Position numbers and translations under genes: made by a program | From: Bacteroidia bacterium | Lineage (GTDB): Bacteria > Bacteroidota > Bacteroidia > Bacteroidales > GCA-2748055 | Direction of reading: 5' to 3' | Length of the DNA: 6,890 nucleotides | Assembly: GCA_004525825.1 (NCBI GenBank) | Contig: SPBY01000151.1 | Location: forward strand, 1-6,890 | The notes under the pieces: model-generated | The model's database searches: none | What the model was told of the DNA's origin: nothing | Seen by the model: only the letters and a program-made list of their open reading frames with translations | In this document: in pieces, positions 1 through 6,520 of the stretch | Numbering within the stretch: the first letter of the stretch is position 1 | Layout: every line of letters starts with the position of its first letter

Positions 1-126
1 ACCCAAAGCTTTGAAGCCAAACAAGGCCGATACATCAAATTTGTGGCCGAACGGGAGATCAATGACCAGGGCTTTGTAAGCATTGCGGAATTGGGTGTAG
101 TCACTTCTGACCAGAACGGGCAATGA
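1..126 (+). CDS. C-terminal end of a protein with an F5/8 type C (discoidin-like) domain, partial
   Basis: The window opens inside a reading frame in frame 1 that stays open for 41 codons to a TGA at 124-126; the start lies upstream of the window. The visible residues include RYIKFVAEREINDQGF followed by SIAELGVV. This resembles the last strands of an F5/8 type C (galactose-binding-like) domain, where a 'ryvkl.a' strand is followed by an 'isEi.v' strand. In Bacteroidota such domains are usually carbohydrate-binding appendages on secreted glycosidases, hexosaminidases, fucosidases or sulfatases; the catalytic part is not visible, so the enzyme class is unknown. The stop overlaps the start of the next gene (ATGA, positions 123-126), which suggests translational coupling and one transcript. 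The domain call rests on a short tail and is moderately sure; the coding status is surer. Confidence 0.7.
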   Translation, partial: TQSFEAKQGRYIKFVAEREINDQGFVSIAELGVVTSDQNGQ

Positions 127-932
127 GAAGCTTCTACATATCTGGGATGATATTGATGACTCTGCTGCTGGCTCCTTGTCCGTGGCTAAGCAGTCAGATG
201 CCTGTTGACAGTTCGCGGGTGGTGAGAATACTCACCTATAACATCCTGCATGGAGAAACCCTGAAGGGTGATTTTGACCTGGATCGGATCGCAGCAGTAA
301 TCCTTCTGGCGGATCCGGACCTGGTGGCCCTTCAGGAAGTGGACTTTCGTACAAAACGGGCCAGAAACATGGACCTTGCTGGCGAACTGGGGCAGCGGTG
401 CGGTCTGGTGCCGCTCTTTGGCCGGGCCATGCCCTTCGACGGAGGCGAATACGGGGAGGGCATATTGTCCAGGTATTCTTTCATAGCTACACGGAGTCAC
501 CCGCTCCCCGCTCAGGAAGGAAAAGAACCCAGGGCCGCCCTGGAGGTTCAGGTGCTGCTGCCCGGCAGGGATACCCTGATTTTTATTGGCACTCATCTCG
601 ATCATACCCGGGACGAAACAGACCGGATCATGCAGGCTACAAAGCTCAATGCTCTATTTACAGACAGGGACATGCCCACCATTCTTTGCGGGGATTTGAA
701 TGCAAGACCTGAGAGTTCCACCATGTCCATCTTATTTGAGGAGTGGACCGAGGCATCCACCGATCTGGATCCAACTTTCCCATCGAAACAGGCAACACGT
801 AAAATAGACTACGTTTTATACAGGCCCTTGAATCGTTGGAGGGTCATTGAAACCAGCGTGATCTGCGATACGATAGCATCCGATCACTGCGCCCAGCTGA
901 GTGTGCTGGAACTATTGCCGGCCGGTCACTGA
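123..932 (+). CDS. Secreted endonuclease/exonuclease/phosphatase (EEP) family hydrolase
   Basis: This 269-residue protein has the full EEP (DNase I-like) signature, a Mg2+-dependent phosphoesterase fold. Visible motifs in order are LTYNILHGE (Asn40), LVALQEVD (metal-ligand Glu72), GTHLDH (157-161, His158 and Asp160), CGDLNARP (Asp191 and Asn193), KIDYVLY (Asp229) and the C-terminal SDH (253-255) with the general-base His255. An N-terminal hydrophobic segment (about residues 6-24) looks like a signal peptide, so the enzyme is probably periplasmic or exported. Length is normal for the family and no catalytic residue appears to be missing. EEP members cleave nucleic acids, phosphoinositides, sphingomyelin or other phosphodiesters; the sequence does not tell which, and the exported location beside glycan enzymes argues mildly against a DNA repair role. 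The ATG overlaps the upstream stop as ATGA, so it probably lies in the same operon as the F5/8 domain gene. Confidence 0.93.
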   Translation: MRSFYISGMILMTLLLAPCPWLSSQMPVDSSRVVRILTYNILHGETLKGDFDLDRIAAVILLADPDLVALQEVDFRTKRARNMDLAGELGQRCGLVPLFGRAMPFDGGEYGEGILSRYSFIATRSHPLPAQEGKEPRAALEVQVLLPGRDTLIFIGTHLDHTRDETDRIMQATKLNALFTDRDMPTILCGDLNARPESSTMSILFEEWTEASTDLDPTFPSKQATRKIDYVLYRPLNRWRVIETSVICDTIASDHCAQLSVLELLPAGH

Positions 933-1111
933 GTTCTGATAAGCTCTACCTTTTCTTTTAGCTTCACAAGGCCCTGAAGCTCCAGATCACTGTCGCTGCT
1001 AAAAGTGCAGCTTACCTGCAGGGCATGGGATCCTTTGTTGAGGGCGAGCTGCTTCCATTCCACTTCCTCTTTCTTTTTCAGGGGATATTTGGAATGAATA
1101 TGCGGATAAAA
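926..1111 (-). pseudogene. Apparent C-terminal remnant of a minus-strand gene, unidentified
   Basis: Read on the minus strand, positions 1111 down to 926 give 61 sense codons ending in TGA (926-928), with an in-frame TAA just upstream at 1112-1114. There is no ATG in this frame, so it cannot be a complete ordinary gene. The translation looks protein-like: a charged stretch (KKKEEVEWKQ), then GSHALQVSCTF, then SDLELQGLVKLKEKVELI. That is an amphipathic beta-strand pattern of the form 'L..G.h.l.vs..l....dl...v...v..v.l'. It loosely recalls beta-sandwich modules next to BNR sialidases or other secreted glycan enzymes of Bacteroidota, but I cannot name the family. The stop lies inside the last codons of the plus-strand EEP gene, giving a short tail-to-tail overlap. 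The most likely reading is the leftover 3' end of a deleted gene. A chance open frame is the alternative. Confidence 0.4.
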
Positions 1112-1234
1112 TTAAGATTTACTCCCTATTTTTAAGACTGTTTATGACTTAAATGCGCTTGTCAGCGGAGGAATCTGGCTGGAGCCATTATCGATTAATC
1201 TATCGCATCCATATTGAAAAAAAATATAATCAAG
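1112..1234. other. Leader and intergenic sequence upstream of the phosphodiesterase gene
   Basis: Together with the remnant at 926-1111 this makes up the roughly 300-nt gap between the EEP gene and the next plus-strand gene. It is AT-richer than the flanking genes. I looked for a Bacteroidota-type promoter (TTTG, about 19-23 nt, TAnnTTTG) and found only a near match, TATTTTTA at 1127-1134, without a suitably spaced -33 element. The A-rich run at 1217-1234 probably serves as the translation-initiation context for the ATG at 1235. No RNA gene, terminator with a T tract, or repeat is evident. Confidence 0.4.
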
Positions 1235-2125
1235 ATGGTAATCCGAAATCTAATAATAGTAGTCCTGTCATGCAGCCTGCTGTTTCTGGGTATACAACCA
1301 GGATGTGCCCAGAAGTGGAAGGAAAACAAGGTGCTGATCATTGGCATTGATGGTTGCCGGCCCGATGCTTTGCTGGCAGCAAATACCCCAAACCTGGATG
1401 CTTTGTGGAAGAATGGAGCCTATAGTTTCCAGGCTCGGACCGATGTGATCAGCATTAGCGGTCCATGCTGGACCGCCATGCTCACAGGGGTGTGGCAACT
1501 GAAGCACAAGGTGATATCCAACGATTACCGGCAGCCTGACCTGAAGAACTATCCCCACTTTTTCCACCGCATCAGGGAAGAGAAACCAGATCTTCTTACC
1601 TACTCTTTGGCCAACTGGGGCCCTATACACAAGATACTGCAGGAGGGCGATGCCACCTATTATGCCAGTGCAGGCAACGATGCCCGGGTGACAAAACAGG
1701 TGGCAGCCATTCTGGAAAAAGAAGAAGTGGATGTGATGTTTGTGCAGCTCGATGAGGTGGACGGTGCTGGTCACAGCCATGATTACTCGGTGGACAGTGA
1801 AAAATACCTGAAAGCCATTGAAAAAATTGACCGGGAGGTGGGCATAATGGTCCAGGCCCTTGCACAACGCCCAAAGCTTGAAAAAGAAAACTGGCTGATC
1901 CTGGTCTCAAGCGATCATGGTGGCAGTGACTATGGTCACGGGAAAAACATCCCTGAGCATACCACCGTTTTCTATATTGCTTCGGGCGAGAGTGTGATCA
2001 AAGGAGAGATTGAAGGAGAAGTTGGGGTAGTGGATGTGGCGGTAAGTGCACTTCATCACCTGGGCATCCCGGCCAAGGATTCGTGGTACCTGGACGGGCG
2101 TGTATCCGGACTCAAACTCTTTTAA
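1235..2125 (+). CDS. Exported alkaline-phosphatase-superfamily protein, type I phosphodiesterase/nucleotide pyrophosphatase-like
   Basis: This is a 296-residue metal-dependent phosphohydrolase, numbered here from the ATG. A signal peptide covers about residues 3-25, ending GCA before QKW. The first metal-ligand Asp is Asp39 in VLIIGIDGCRPD. The nucleophile region is ISGPCWTAMLTG; by alignment with NPP enzymes (Thr) and sulfatases (Cys/Ser) the nucleophile should be Ser75. Second-site ligands are Asp176 and His180 in DEVDGAGH, then Asp227 and His228 in SSDHGG, and His235 (GHG) or His242 (PEH). The spacing fits PF01663-like proteins; the length is compact beside eukaryotic NPPs but usual for bacterial ones. 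The sequence does not fix the substrate, which could be a nucleotide, phosphodiester or phospho-sugar. A TTG at 1214 would add seven residues (MKKNIIK); I prefer the ATG because an A-rich tract sits just before it and not before the TTG. The next gene follows 23 nt after the stop, suggesting an operon. Confidence 0.9.
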   Translation: MVIRNLIIVVLSCSLLFLGIQPGCAQKWKENKVLIIGIDGCRPDALLAANTPNLDALWKNGAYSFQARTDVISISGPCWTAMLTGVWQLKHKVISNDYRQPDLKNYPHFFHRIREEKPDLLTYSLANWGPIHKILQEGDATYYASAGNDARVTKQVAAILEKEEVDVMFVQLDEVDGAGHSHDYSVDSEKYLKAIEKIDREVGIMVQALAQRPKLEKENWLILVSSDHGGSDYGHGKNIPEHTTVFYIASGESVIKGEIEGEVGVVDVAVSALHHLGIPAKDSWYLDGRVSGLKLF

Positions 2126-2148
2126 AAACCGAATTAAAAGAAAAAGAC

Positions 2149-3420
2149 ATGGAAAAGATACAAAGGAACAGCTTAGCAGGAAAAACCATTACTGCCATCG
2201 TCATTGGTGCCGGAAGCAGGGGATGGGGAGCTTACGGTTCCTATGGACTCAAATACCCTGAGGAACTTCAGGTAGTGGGGGTGGCAGAGCCCATACCCTA
2301 TAGAAGGGAGAGAATGGCCAAGGCTTTCAACATTCCGAAGGACAAACAGTTTGTTACCTGGAAACAGGTCTTTGCACTCCCCAAATTTGCCGATGCGCTT
2401 ATCGTGACTACCCCCGATGAACTTCATTATGGTCCGGCCATGGCCGGTTTGGAAATGGGCTATGATATGATCCTGGAGAAAGTGATAGCTCAGACCTGGC
2501 AGGAATGCAATGACATACTGCAACTGGCCGAAAGAAAAAATGCTATTGTGGCTGTTTGTCATGTACTTCGCTACAATGCCTATTTCAGAAAAATGAAGGA
2601 GGTGGTGGATGCCGGTACCATTGGAGAGCTTGTGAGCGTCCAGCACCTGGAACCTATGGAGCGCATCCATATGACCCATTCCTTTGTGAGGGGAAATTGG
2701 GGGAATTCCAGGAAGTCCAATCCCGCGATCCTTTCCAAATCCTGTCACGATACCGACATCCTTCGCTGGATAATCAACAAGCCCTGCACCAAGGTAAGCT
2801 CTTTCGGATCCCTTATTCTATTCCGTGAGGAGAATGCACCTGCCGGTTCCACGGAACGATGTACCGGGGGATGCCCTGTGGAAAGAGAATGTCCTTATTC
2901 GGCCATTAAGCTATACCTGGAGCAGCGTTTTTTGCTCCAGCATCTCAATCTGGAGGAGGTCAACGATGGAACCATCCTTCGTGAATTGAATAATGGGCCC
3001 TATGGACGCTGCGTTTATCGCTGCGACAACGATGTGGTGGATCACCAGATCTCAAATTTTGAATTTGAGGAGGGGATCACGGCAGCCTTATCCATGGAGG
3101 GGCTAAGCCATTACGGGGGCAGAAGGACCCGGATCTTTGGAACAGAAGGTGATTTATTCGGGGATGAACAGACCCTGACCATCACCAATGTGCTCAACGG
3201 AAAGCAGGAAGTGTGGGATGCACGAAAGGACCTGGAAAGTGATTCGGGTCATGGGGGCGGGGACCATGGACTGGTCCACGATTTTGTCCAGGCAGTTCGT
3301 GCCGGCGATGCCCAGCTGCTAAGCTCCACCATACAGGTTTCCATGGAAAGTCACCTGATGGGATTCCAGGCCGAGGCATCCAGGCTCGATGGCGGAAGGC
3401 TCCGGGAGATCTCTTTGTAA
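2149..3420 (+). CDS. Gfo/Idh/MocA family NAD(P)-dependent oxidoreductase
   Basis: This 423-residue cytoplasmic protein has no signal peptide. The N-terminal Rossmann fold starts with IVIGAGSRGWG (residues 17-27). Further hallmarks are VAEP (45-48), the TTPDELHY strand (87-94), and LEKVIAQT (109-116) at the place of the family's EKP motif, so Lys111 is kept but the following Pro is Val. The C-terminal alpha/beta domain has VCHVLRYN (136-143) and KSCHDTDIL (197-205), with His200 and Asp203 at the usual catalytic or substrate positions. A cysteine cluster, Cys238, Cys242 and Cys248 (CTGGCPVERECPYSA), lies in an insertion that I recall from a subset of this superfamily. Members oxidise or reduce sugars, inositols, amino sugars or biliverdin; the substrate here is unknown. 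I chose the ATG at 2149 over an in-frame upstream ATG at 2083, since 2083 lies inside the preceding gene and an A-rich tract (2131-2147) precedes 2149. Co-transcription with the phosphodiesterase is likely. Confidence 0.93.
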   Translation: MEKIQRNSLAGKTITAIVIGAGSRGWGAYGSYGLKYPEELQVVGVAEPIPYRRERMAKAFNIPKDKQFVTWKQVFALPKFADALIVTTPDELHYGPAMAGLEMGYDMILEKVIAQTWQECNDILQLAERKNAIVAVCHVLRYNAYFRKMKEVVDAGTIGELVSVQHLEPMERIHMTHSFVRGNWGNSRKSNPAILSKSCHDTDILRWIINKPCTKVSSFGSLILFREENAPAGSTERCTGGCPVERECPYSAIKLYLEQRFLLQHLNLEEVNDGTILRELNNGPYGRCVYRCDNDVVDHQISNFEFEEGITAALSMEGLSHYGGRRTRIFGTEGDLFGDEQTLTITNVLNGKQEVWDARKDLESDSGHGGGDHGLVHDFVQAVRAGDAQLLSSTIQVSMESHLMGFQAEASRLDGGRLREISL

Positions 3421-3430
3421 ACCGGCCCGC

Positions 3431-6421
3431 TTAGTTCAGTCCGGTTAAAGCGATGACAGCCTTTCCCTGCAGGGATTTCTCCAGGGGGATCCTAAGCATA
3501 TAATTGCCCCAGAGCAAGCTGTTGTAATCCCACCTGTCGTTAATAATCAGGGTGTTCTCACCATCCAAGCGGTCAAAACGGCATGCGAGCTTGCCTTCAG
3601 ATAATACCTGCAAGCCTGTTTTTGCCTGAGTGAGCAGGGTGTATTCACGTATATGCTCCTTGAGTGAACGTACTACATTGGTATAAGGCAATTGCTTATC
3701 AGGACCAAAGTAATAGAATCCCCTGGAGTCCTCTTCCCAGCTGTGTTTGGGTTCCTCACGGTATTGCATTTCCGGCCTTTGGTTCAGCTTAGCTTCCCCG
3801 GCAGCACGGCCCATATGTGTATCCGGATAGGCAGTGAAATAGGGATCCCGGTCCCAGACCAGCTTTGCAAAAGAGTGACCCGTAATGAACTTTATGCCTG
3901 CCTCCTGGATGGTTTTTTTATTGGGATTGAGTTTGGCCGTATACTCTACTTCCATGATGCCATTCTCATCGATCCGGATGGTGAAGGATGCCTTCACTTC
4001 ATTGTATTTTCCCTCCGTATGAATCAGGGCAATCCCATCTTTCATAGCGAAACTGGTCTTTGTGCAGACCCAGTCCAAGGCCAGGTCGTCCATGGCAATG
4101 GTGGAATACTGAAGTGCAGTCCCGGGCACTCTCAGGTTGAGATAAGGGCCGGAGCGGAGAAGGGTGTCCTTGCCCATGCAAGCATTTTCCAGAAGGCCCG
4201 TGATTCTGTTTACTTCCATGGTAAATCCTTTTCCCGAGAGGGTGATCCTCTCTTGCTCCTCCGATACTTCCAGCGCTCCGGGCTGACAAACTGGAACATG
4301 GACCTTCAGGCTCCCCAGAGGAAGGCTGTATCGGTCCACCAGCATGGTATCATTCTGATAGAATGCAATATGAAGCTTTTCACCCTCTTTCCAGTGCTTG
4401 GCGGGAATGACCAGTGAGCCTTTTCTGTGGGGATCCAAATCGACCCCCTTCAGTTCGCCTGACTGATCCGCATATTTCCAGGAGATTTTCAGTTCACTAA
4501 AATTGGTATGGTCGAAGCGGTTGTATACCGGGAGAGAGATTGCCTTGTCTGCTTGAAAATGATCGATCTGTTTCACCAGGAGACGGGTGGGAGAGTACGC
4601 TTTTTTCGTTCCCCAGAACTCCGGTTTCTTTCGTCTCCAGGTATCCACTATGCCCCATTCTCCATAACCCACGCAGGGCCCCTCATAGGTGGCAGGGATT
4701 ACGTTTTTATCCAGGATGCCCCACCACTGGTTGAAACCCGGCAGGTCCTGTGGCAGCATAAATGTTTCATCCAGCATGCACCAGATGGCACCACCCAATC
4801 CCCCATCTGCCTCAAAGGTATAGCTCCACATGCTGTCGAGGCTCTGTCCCCAGAAATTCCTCACATTCGGATCTTCCTTCAACTCAAAGTTGTTGTAACA
4901 AGCCACATGGGCCCACTCATCGAAGAGAACCGGCATCTTCTCATAAGCAAACTTTTTTGTAGAGATGTCATACTGATCCAGGTCCCCCTGCCAGCTGGGA
5001 TAGTGCATGCTCAGAATCTCATAATTTCTGAGAGTGTCAGGGACCTGTCCCGGATAGCTGTAAATGACCGGACGGGTGGGATCGTTTTCCTTTACCCACT
5101 GGAAGGATTGTATGAAATTACTTCCAAAGATATTTTCGTTGCCAATGGACCAGATGATCACCGAAGGATGGTTGCGGTGATTCTGTACCATCTCCTCCAG
5201 CTGGGAGAGATAGCGCCCTGTAAATTCCGGGTCGCTCTGACTGGCTCCGGAGGCACGGTATACATCGGTCCGGTGGGATCCTACAAAACAAACGGCGGTT
5301 TCGTCCTCCACATAGATACCGTACTGATCACAGTACTCCAGAAAGCGCTCTGAAGGGGGATAATGGGAGGTCCTGATGAAATTCATGTTGCTCTCCTTGG
5401 CAAGCTGGACATCCATCCGGTCATATTCGGAGGTGGTCATCCTGCCCAGAGTGGGGTGGATGTCGTGCCGGCAGGCACCCCGAAGTTTCACGGGCATGCC
5501 ATTGACCAGGAGACGATTTCCTTTCACTTCCACTTCCCTGAAGCCAATCCTTTCCCGCTGGGTAAGGGTCTCCCTGCCTTCCTCCAGGAGGGTGGTAAGC
5601 ACGGTATAGAGGTGGGGGTGCTCTGCATCCCATTTTTTTGGTGCCACTATGGGAAGGTGGAGAGTTCCTTCCCTGGACTTCAACTCCTTTTCGATCATGA
5701 AGATTCTTCTCCCCTGATCATCCTGAAGTTCCACCCTGAGCTCAGCAGGCCGATCAAGTTGAAGGGCATAGTTGATCTTCAAATCAGCATTTATGAAATC
5801 TTCATCCAGATCAGTTTCAAAATGCAAGAGTCTGAAATGCTGGTCGGGGAACGCTCTGAGTTCCACATCCCTGAGGATGCCACCAATCTGGTGCTTGGCA
5901 TAACCGCTTCCATAGGAAATATCATCCATGCGGTCCACGATCTCCACGGTGAGAATGCTGGCTTCGCCTGCATTCACATATTCGGTAATGGGACATTTCC
6001 ACCTGGTAAATCCCCCGAAGTGTTCCCGCACAAACTTTCCGTTTACCCAGACCCTGGCATAGCTGTAGACTCCGTGAAAATCGAGAAAAACCTGATGGCC
6101 TTGGTAATCGGCCGGCACCTCAATAAGCTTCTTGTATACATAGGCCTGGTCGTGACGAATGGGAAAGCCCTGCATCTGGCATTCTCCCGGAACCAGGATG
6201 TCGGACCATTGCCTGAAGTCCACGCTGTTCTCCCAAAATTGTACCGGAGGGCTCATGGTGAATTTCCAGGTTCCGTTCAGAGAAATCACAGGATGGCTGA
6301 TGCCTGTAACCTCAATCTTTTTCTCTTCGGCCTGCATTTCCTGTCCAACCACGTTAAACGCACCGCAAAGCAGTGCCAGTGACATCAGGAACTTTGCTGA
6401 ATTTGCTTTGATCTCTAACAT
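3431..6421 (-). CDS. Secreted glycoside hydrolase family 2 enzyme, LacZ-type beta-galactosidase-like
   Basis: This 996-residue exported GH2 enzyme should release a non-reducing-end sugar, most simply beta-galactose, with retention of configuration. Domains in order: signal peptide (1-27, ending NVVGQ); jelly-roll sugar-binding domain (about 41-190, with LNGTWKF and RVWVNGKFVREHFGGF); Ig-like domain (about 195-295); TIM barrel (about 300-590); a linking beta domain; and a Bgal_small_N-like C-terminal domain (about 720-990, with EVNRITGLLENACMGKD). Barrel landmarks are RGACRHDIHP (315-324), RTSHYPPSERF, YVEDE, acid/base Glu429 in IIWSIGNE, nucleophile Glu502 in VLFDEWAH, and GGAIWCMLDE (543-552). 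Length and layout match LacZ-type enzymes, though GH2 also includes beta-glucuronidases and other specificities, so the substrate is inferred. I place the start at 6421 because the signal peptide begins there; an upstream ATG at 6478 would add 19 poorly fitting residues and would lie upstream of a candidate -7 element at 6448-6455. It converges on the oxidoreductase gene with 10 nt between the stops. Confidence 0.94.
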   Translation of the reverse strand: MLEIKANSAKFLMSLALLCGAFNVVGQEMQAEEKKIEVTGISHPVISLNGTWKFTMSPPVQFWENSVDFRQWSDILVPGECQMQGFPIRHDQAYVYKKLIEVPADYQGHQVFLDFHGVYSYARVWVNGKFVREHFGGFTRWKCPITEYVNAGEASILTVEIVDRMDDISYGSGYAKHQIGGILRDVELRAFPDQHFRLLHFETDLDEDFINADLKINYALQLDRPAELRVELQDDQGRRIFMIEKELKSREGTLHLPIVAPKKWDAEHPHLYTVLTTLLEEGRETLTQRERIGFREVEVKGNRLLVNGMPVKLRGACRHDIHPTLGRMTTSEYDRMDVQLAKESNMNFIRTSHYPPSERFLEYCDQYGIYVEDETAVCFVGSHRTDVYRASGASQSDPEFTGRYLSQLEEMVQNHRNHPSVIIWSIGNENIFGSNFIQSFQWVKENDPTRPVIYSYPGQVPDTLRNYEILSMHYPSWQGDLDQYDISTKKFAYEKMPVLFDEWAHVACYNNFELKEDPNVRNFWGQSLDSMWSYTFEADGGLGGAIWCMLDETFMLPQDLPGFNQWWGILDKNVIPATYEGPCVGYGEWGIVDTWRRKKPEFWGTKKAYSPTRLLVKQIDHFQADKAISLPVYNRFDHTNFSELKISWKYADQSGELKGVDLDPHRKGSLVIPAKHWKEGEKLHIAFYQNDTMLVDRYSLPLGSLKVHVPVCQPGALEVSEEQERITLSGKGFTMEVNRITGLLENACMGKDTLLRSGPYLNLRVPGTALQYSTIAMDDLALDWVCTKTSFAMKDGIALIHTEGKYNEVKASFTIRIDENGIMEVEYTAKLNPNKKTIQEAGIKFITGHSFAKLVWDRDPYFTAYPDTHMGRAAGEAKLNQRPEMQYREEPKHSWEEDSRGFYYFGPDKQLPYTNVVRSLKEHIREYTLLTQAKTGLQVLSEGKLACRFDRLDGENTLIINDRWDYNSLLWGNYMLRIPLEKSLQGKAVIALTGLN

Positions 6422-6520
6422 GAAAGTCAAGGGATGATATACATAGCCAAATATATAAGGATAGCAGCGAACGGCCATATAAATTGTTTAATTTCGGAGG
6501 GAACAGAAACTTTTTTCAGA
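6422..6520. promoter_or_regulatory. Divergent intergenic region between the GH2 and GH43-like genes
   Basis: This 99-nt AT-rich spacer separates two divergently read genes, both for exported glycosidases, so it should hold both promoters and possibly a shared regulatory site. For the minus strand there is a good -7 match (see 6448-6455). For the plus strand the best I see is TAATTTCG at 6489-6496, one mismatch from TAnnTTTG and 24 nt before the ATG, with no convincing -33 element. A GGAGG at 6496-6500 is too far (20 nt) from the ATG at 6521 to act as a normal Shine-Dalgarno site. No clear inverted repeat that would mark an operator was seen. Confidence 0.5.
6448..6455 (-). promoter_or_regulatory. 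Candidate Bacteroidota -7 promoter element for the GH2 gene
   Basis: On the minus strand these bases read TATATTTG, an exact match to the Bacteroidota primary sigma factor consensus TAnnTTTG. The element ends 26 nt before the proposed ATG at 6421, which would give a leader of about 20 nt. I see no clear TTTG or TTG at the expected -33 distance, so the promoter would be weak or activator-dependent. An 8-nt motif with two free positions in AT-rich DNA can occur by chance. Confidence 0.4.

Noticed and set aside
1153..1350. Short plus-strand open frame beginning with ATG at 1153
   Set aside because: It overlaps the signal-peptide region of the phosphodiesterase in another frame and its translation has no domain-like features.
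1268..1910. Minus-strand open frames opposite the phosphodiesterase gene
   Set aside because: Their translations are rich in His, Cys and Pro with no domain pattern, while the plus strand carries the full metal-site motif set.
2917..2940. Perfect 8-bp inverted repeat (CTGGAGCA, 8-nt loop, TGCTCCAG) with a T run in the loop
   Set aside because: It sits inside the oxidoreductase coding region and encodes ordinary residues (LEQRFLLQ). There is no T tract after the stem, so it is not a terminator, and a chance origin is likely.
3420..3446. Possible bidirectional terminator: AACCGG and CCGGTT arms (6 bp) around the two convergent stop codons
   Set aside because: The stem is short, the 15-nt loop is long, and neither strand has a following T tract. 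The position between convergent genes is suggestive, but the structure alone is too weak to call.
3692..6382. Three successive long plus-strand open frames (3692-4417, 4508-5353, 5363-6382) opposite the GH2 gene
   Set aside because: They lie entirely antisense to a gene with complete GH2 motifs, their translations show no recognisable domain, and they are broken where a real gene would continue. Codon bias of the true gene explains such open antisense frames.
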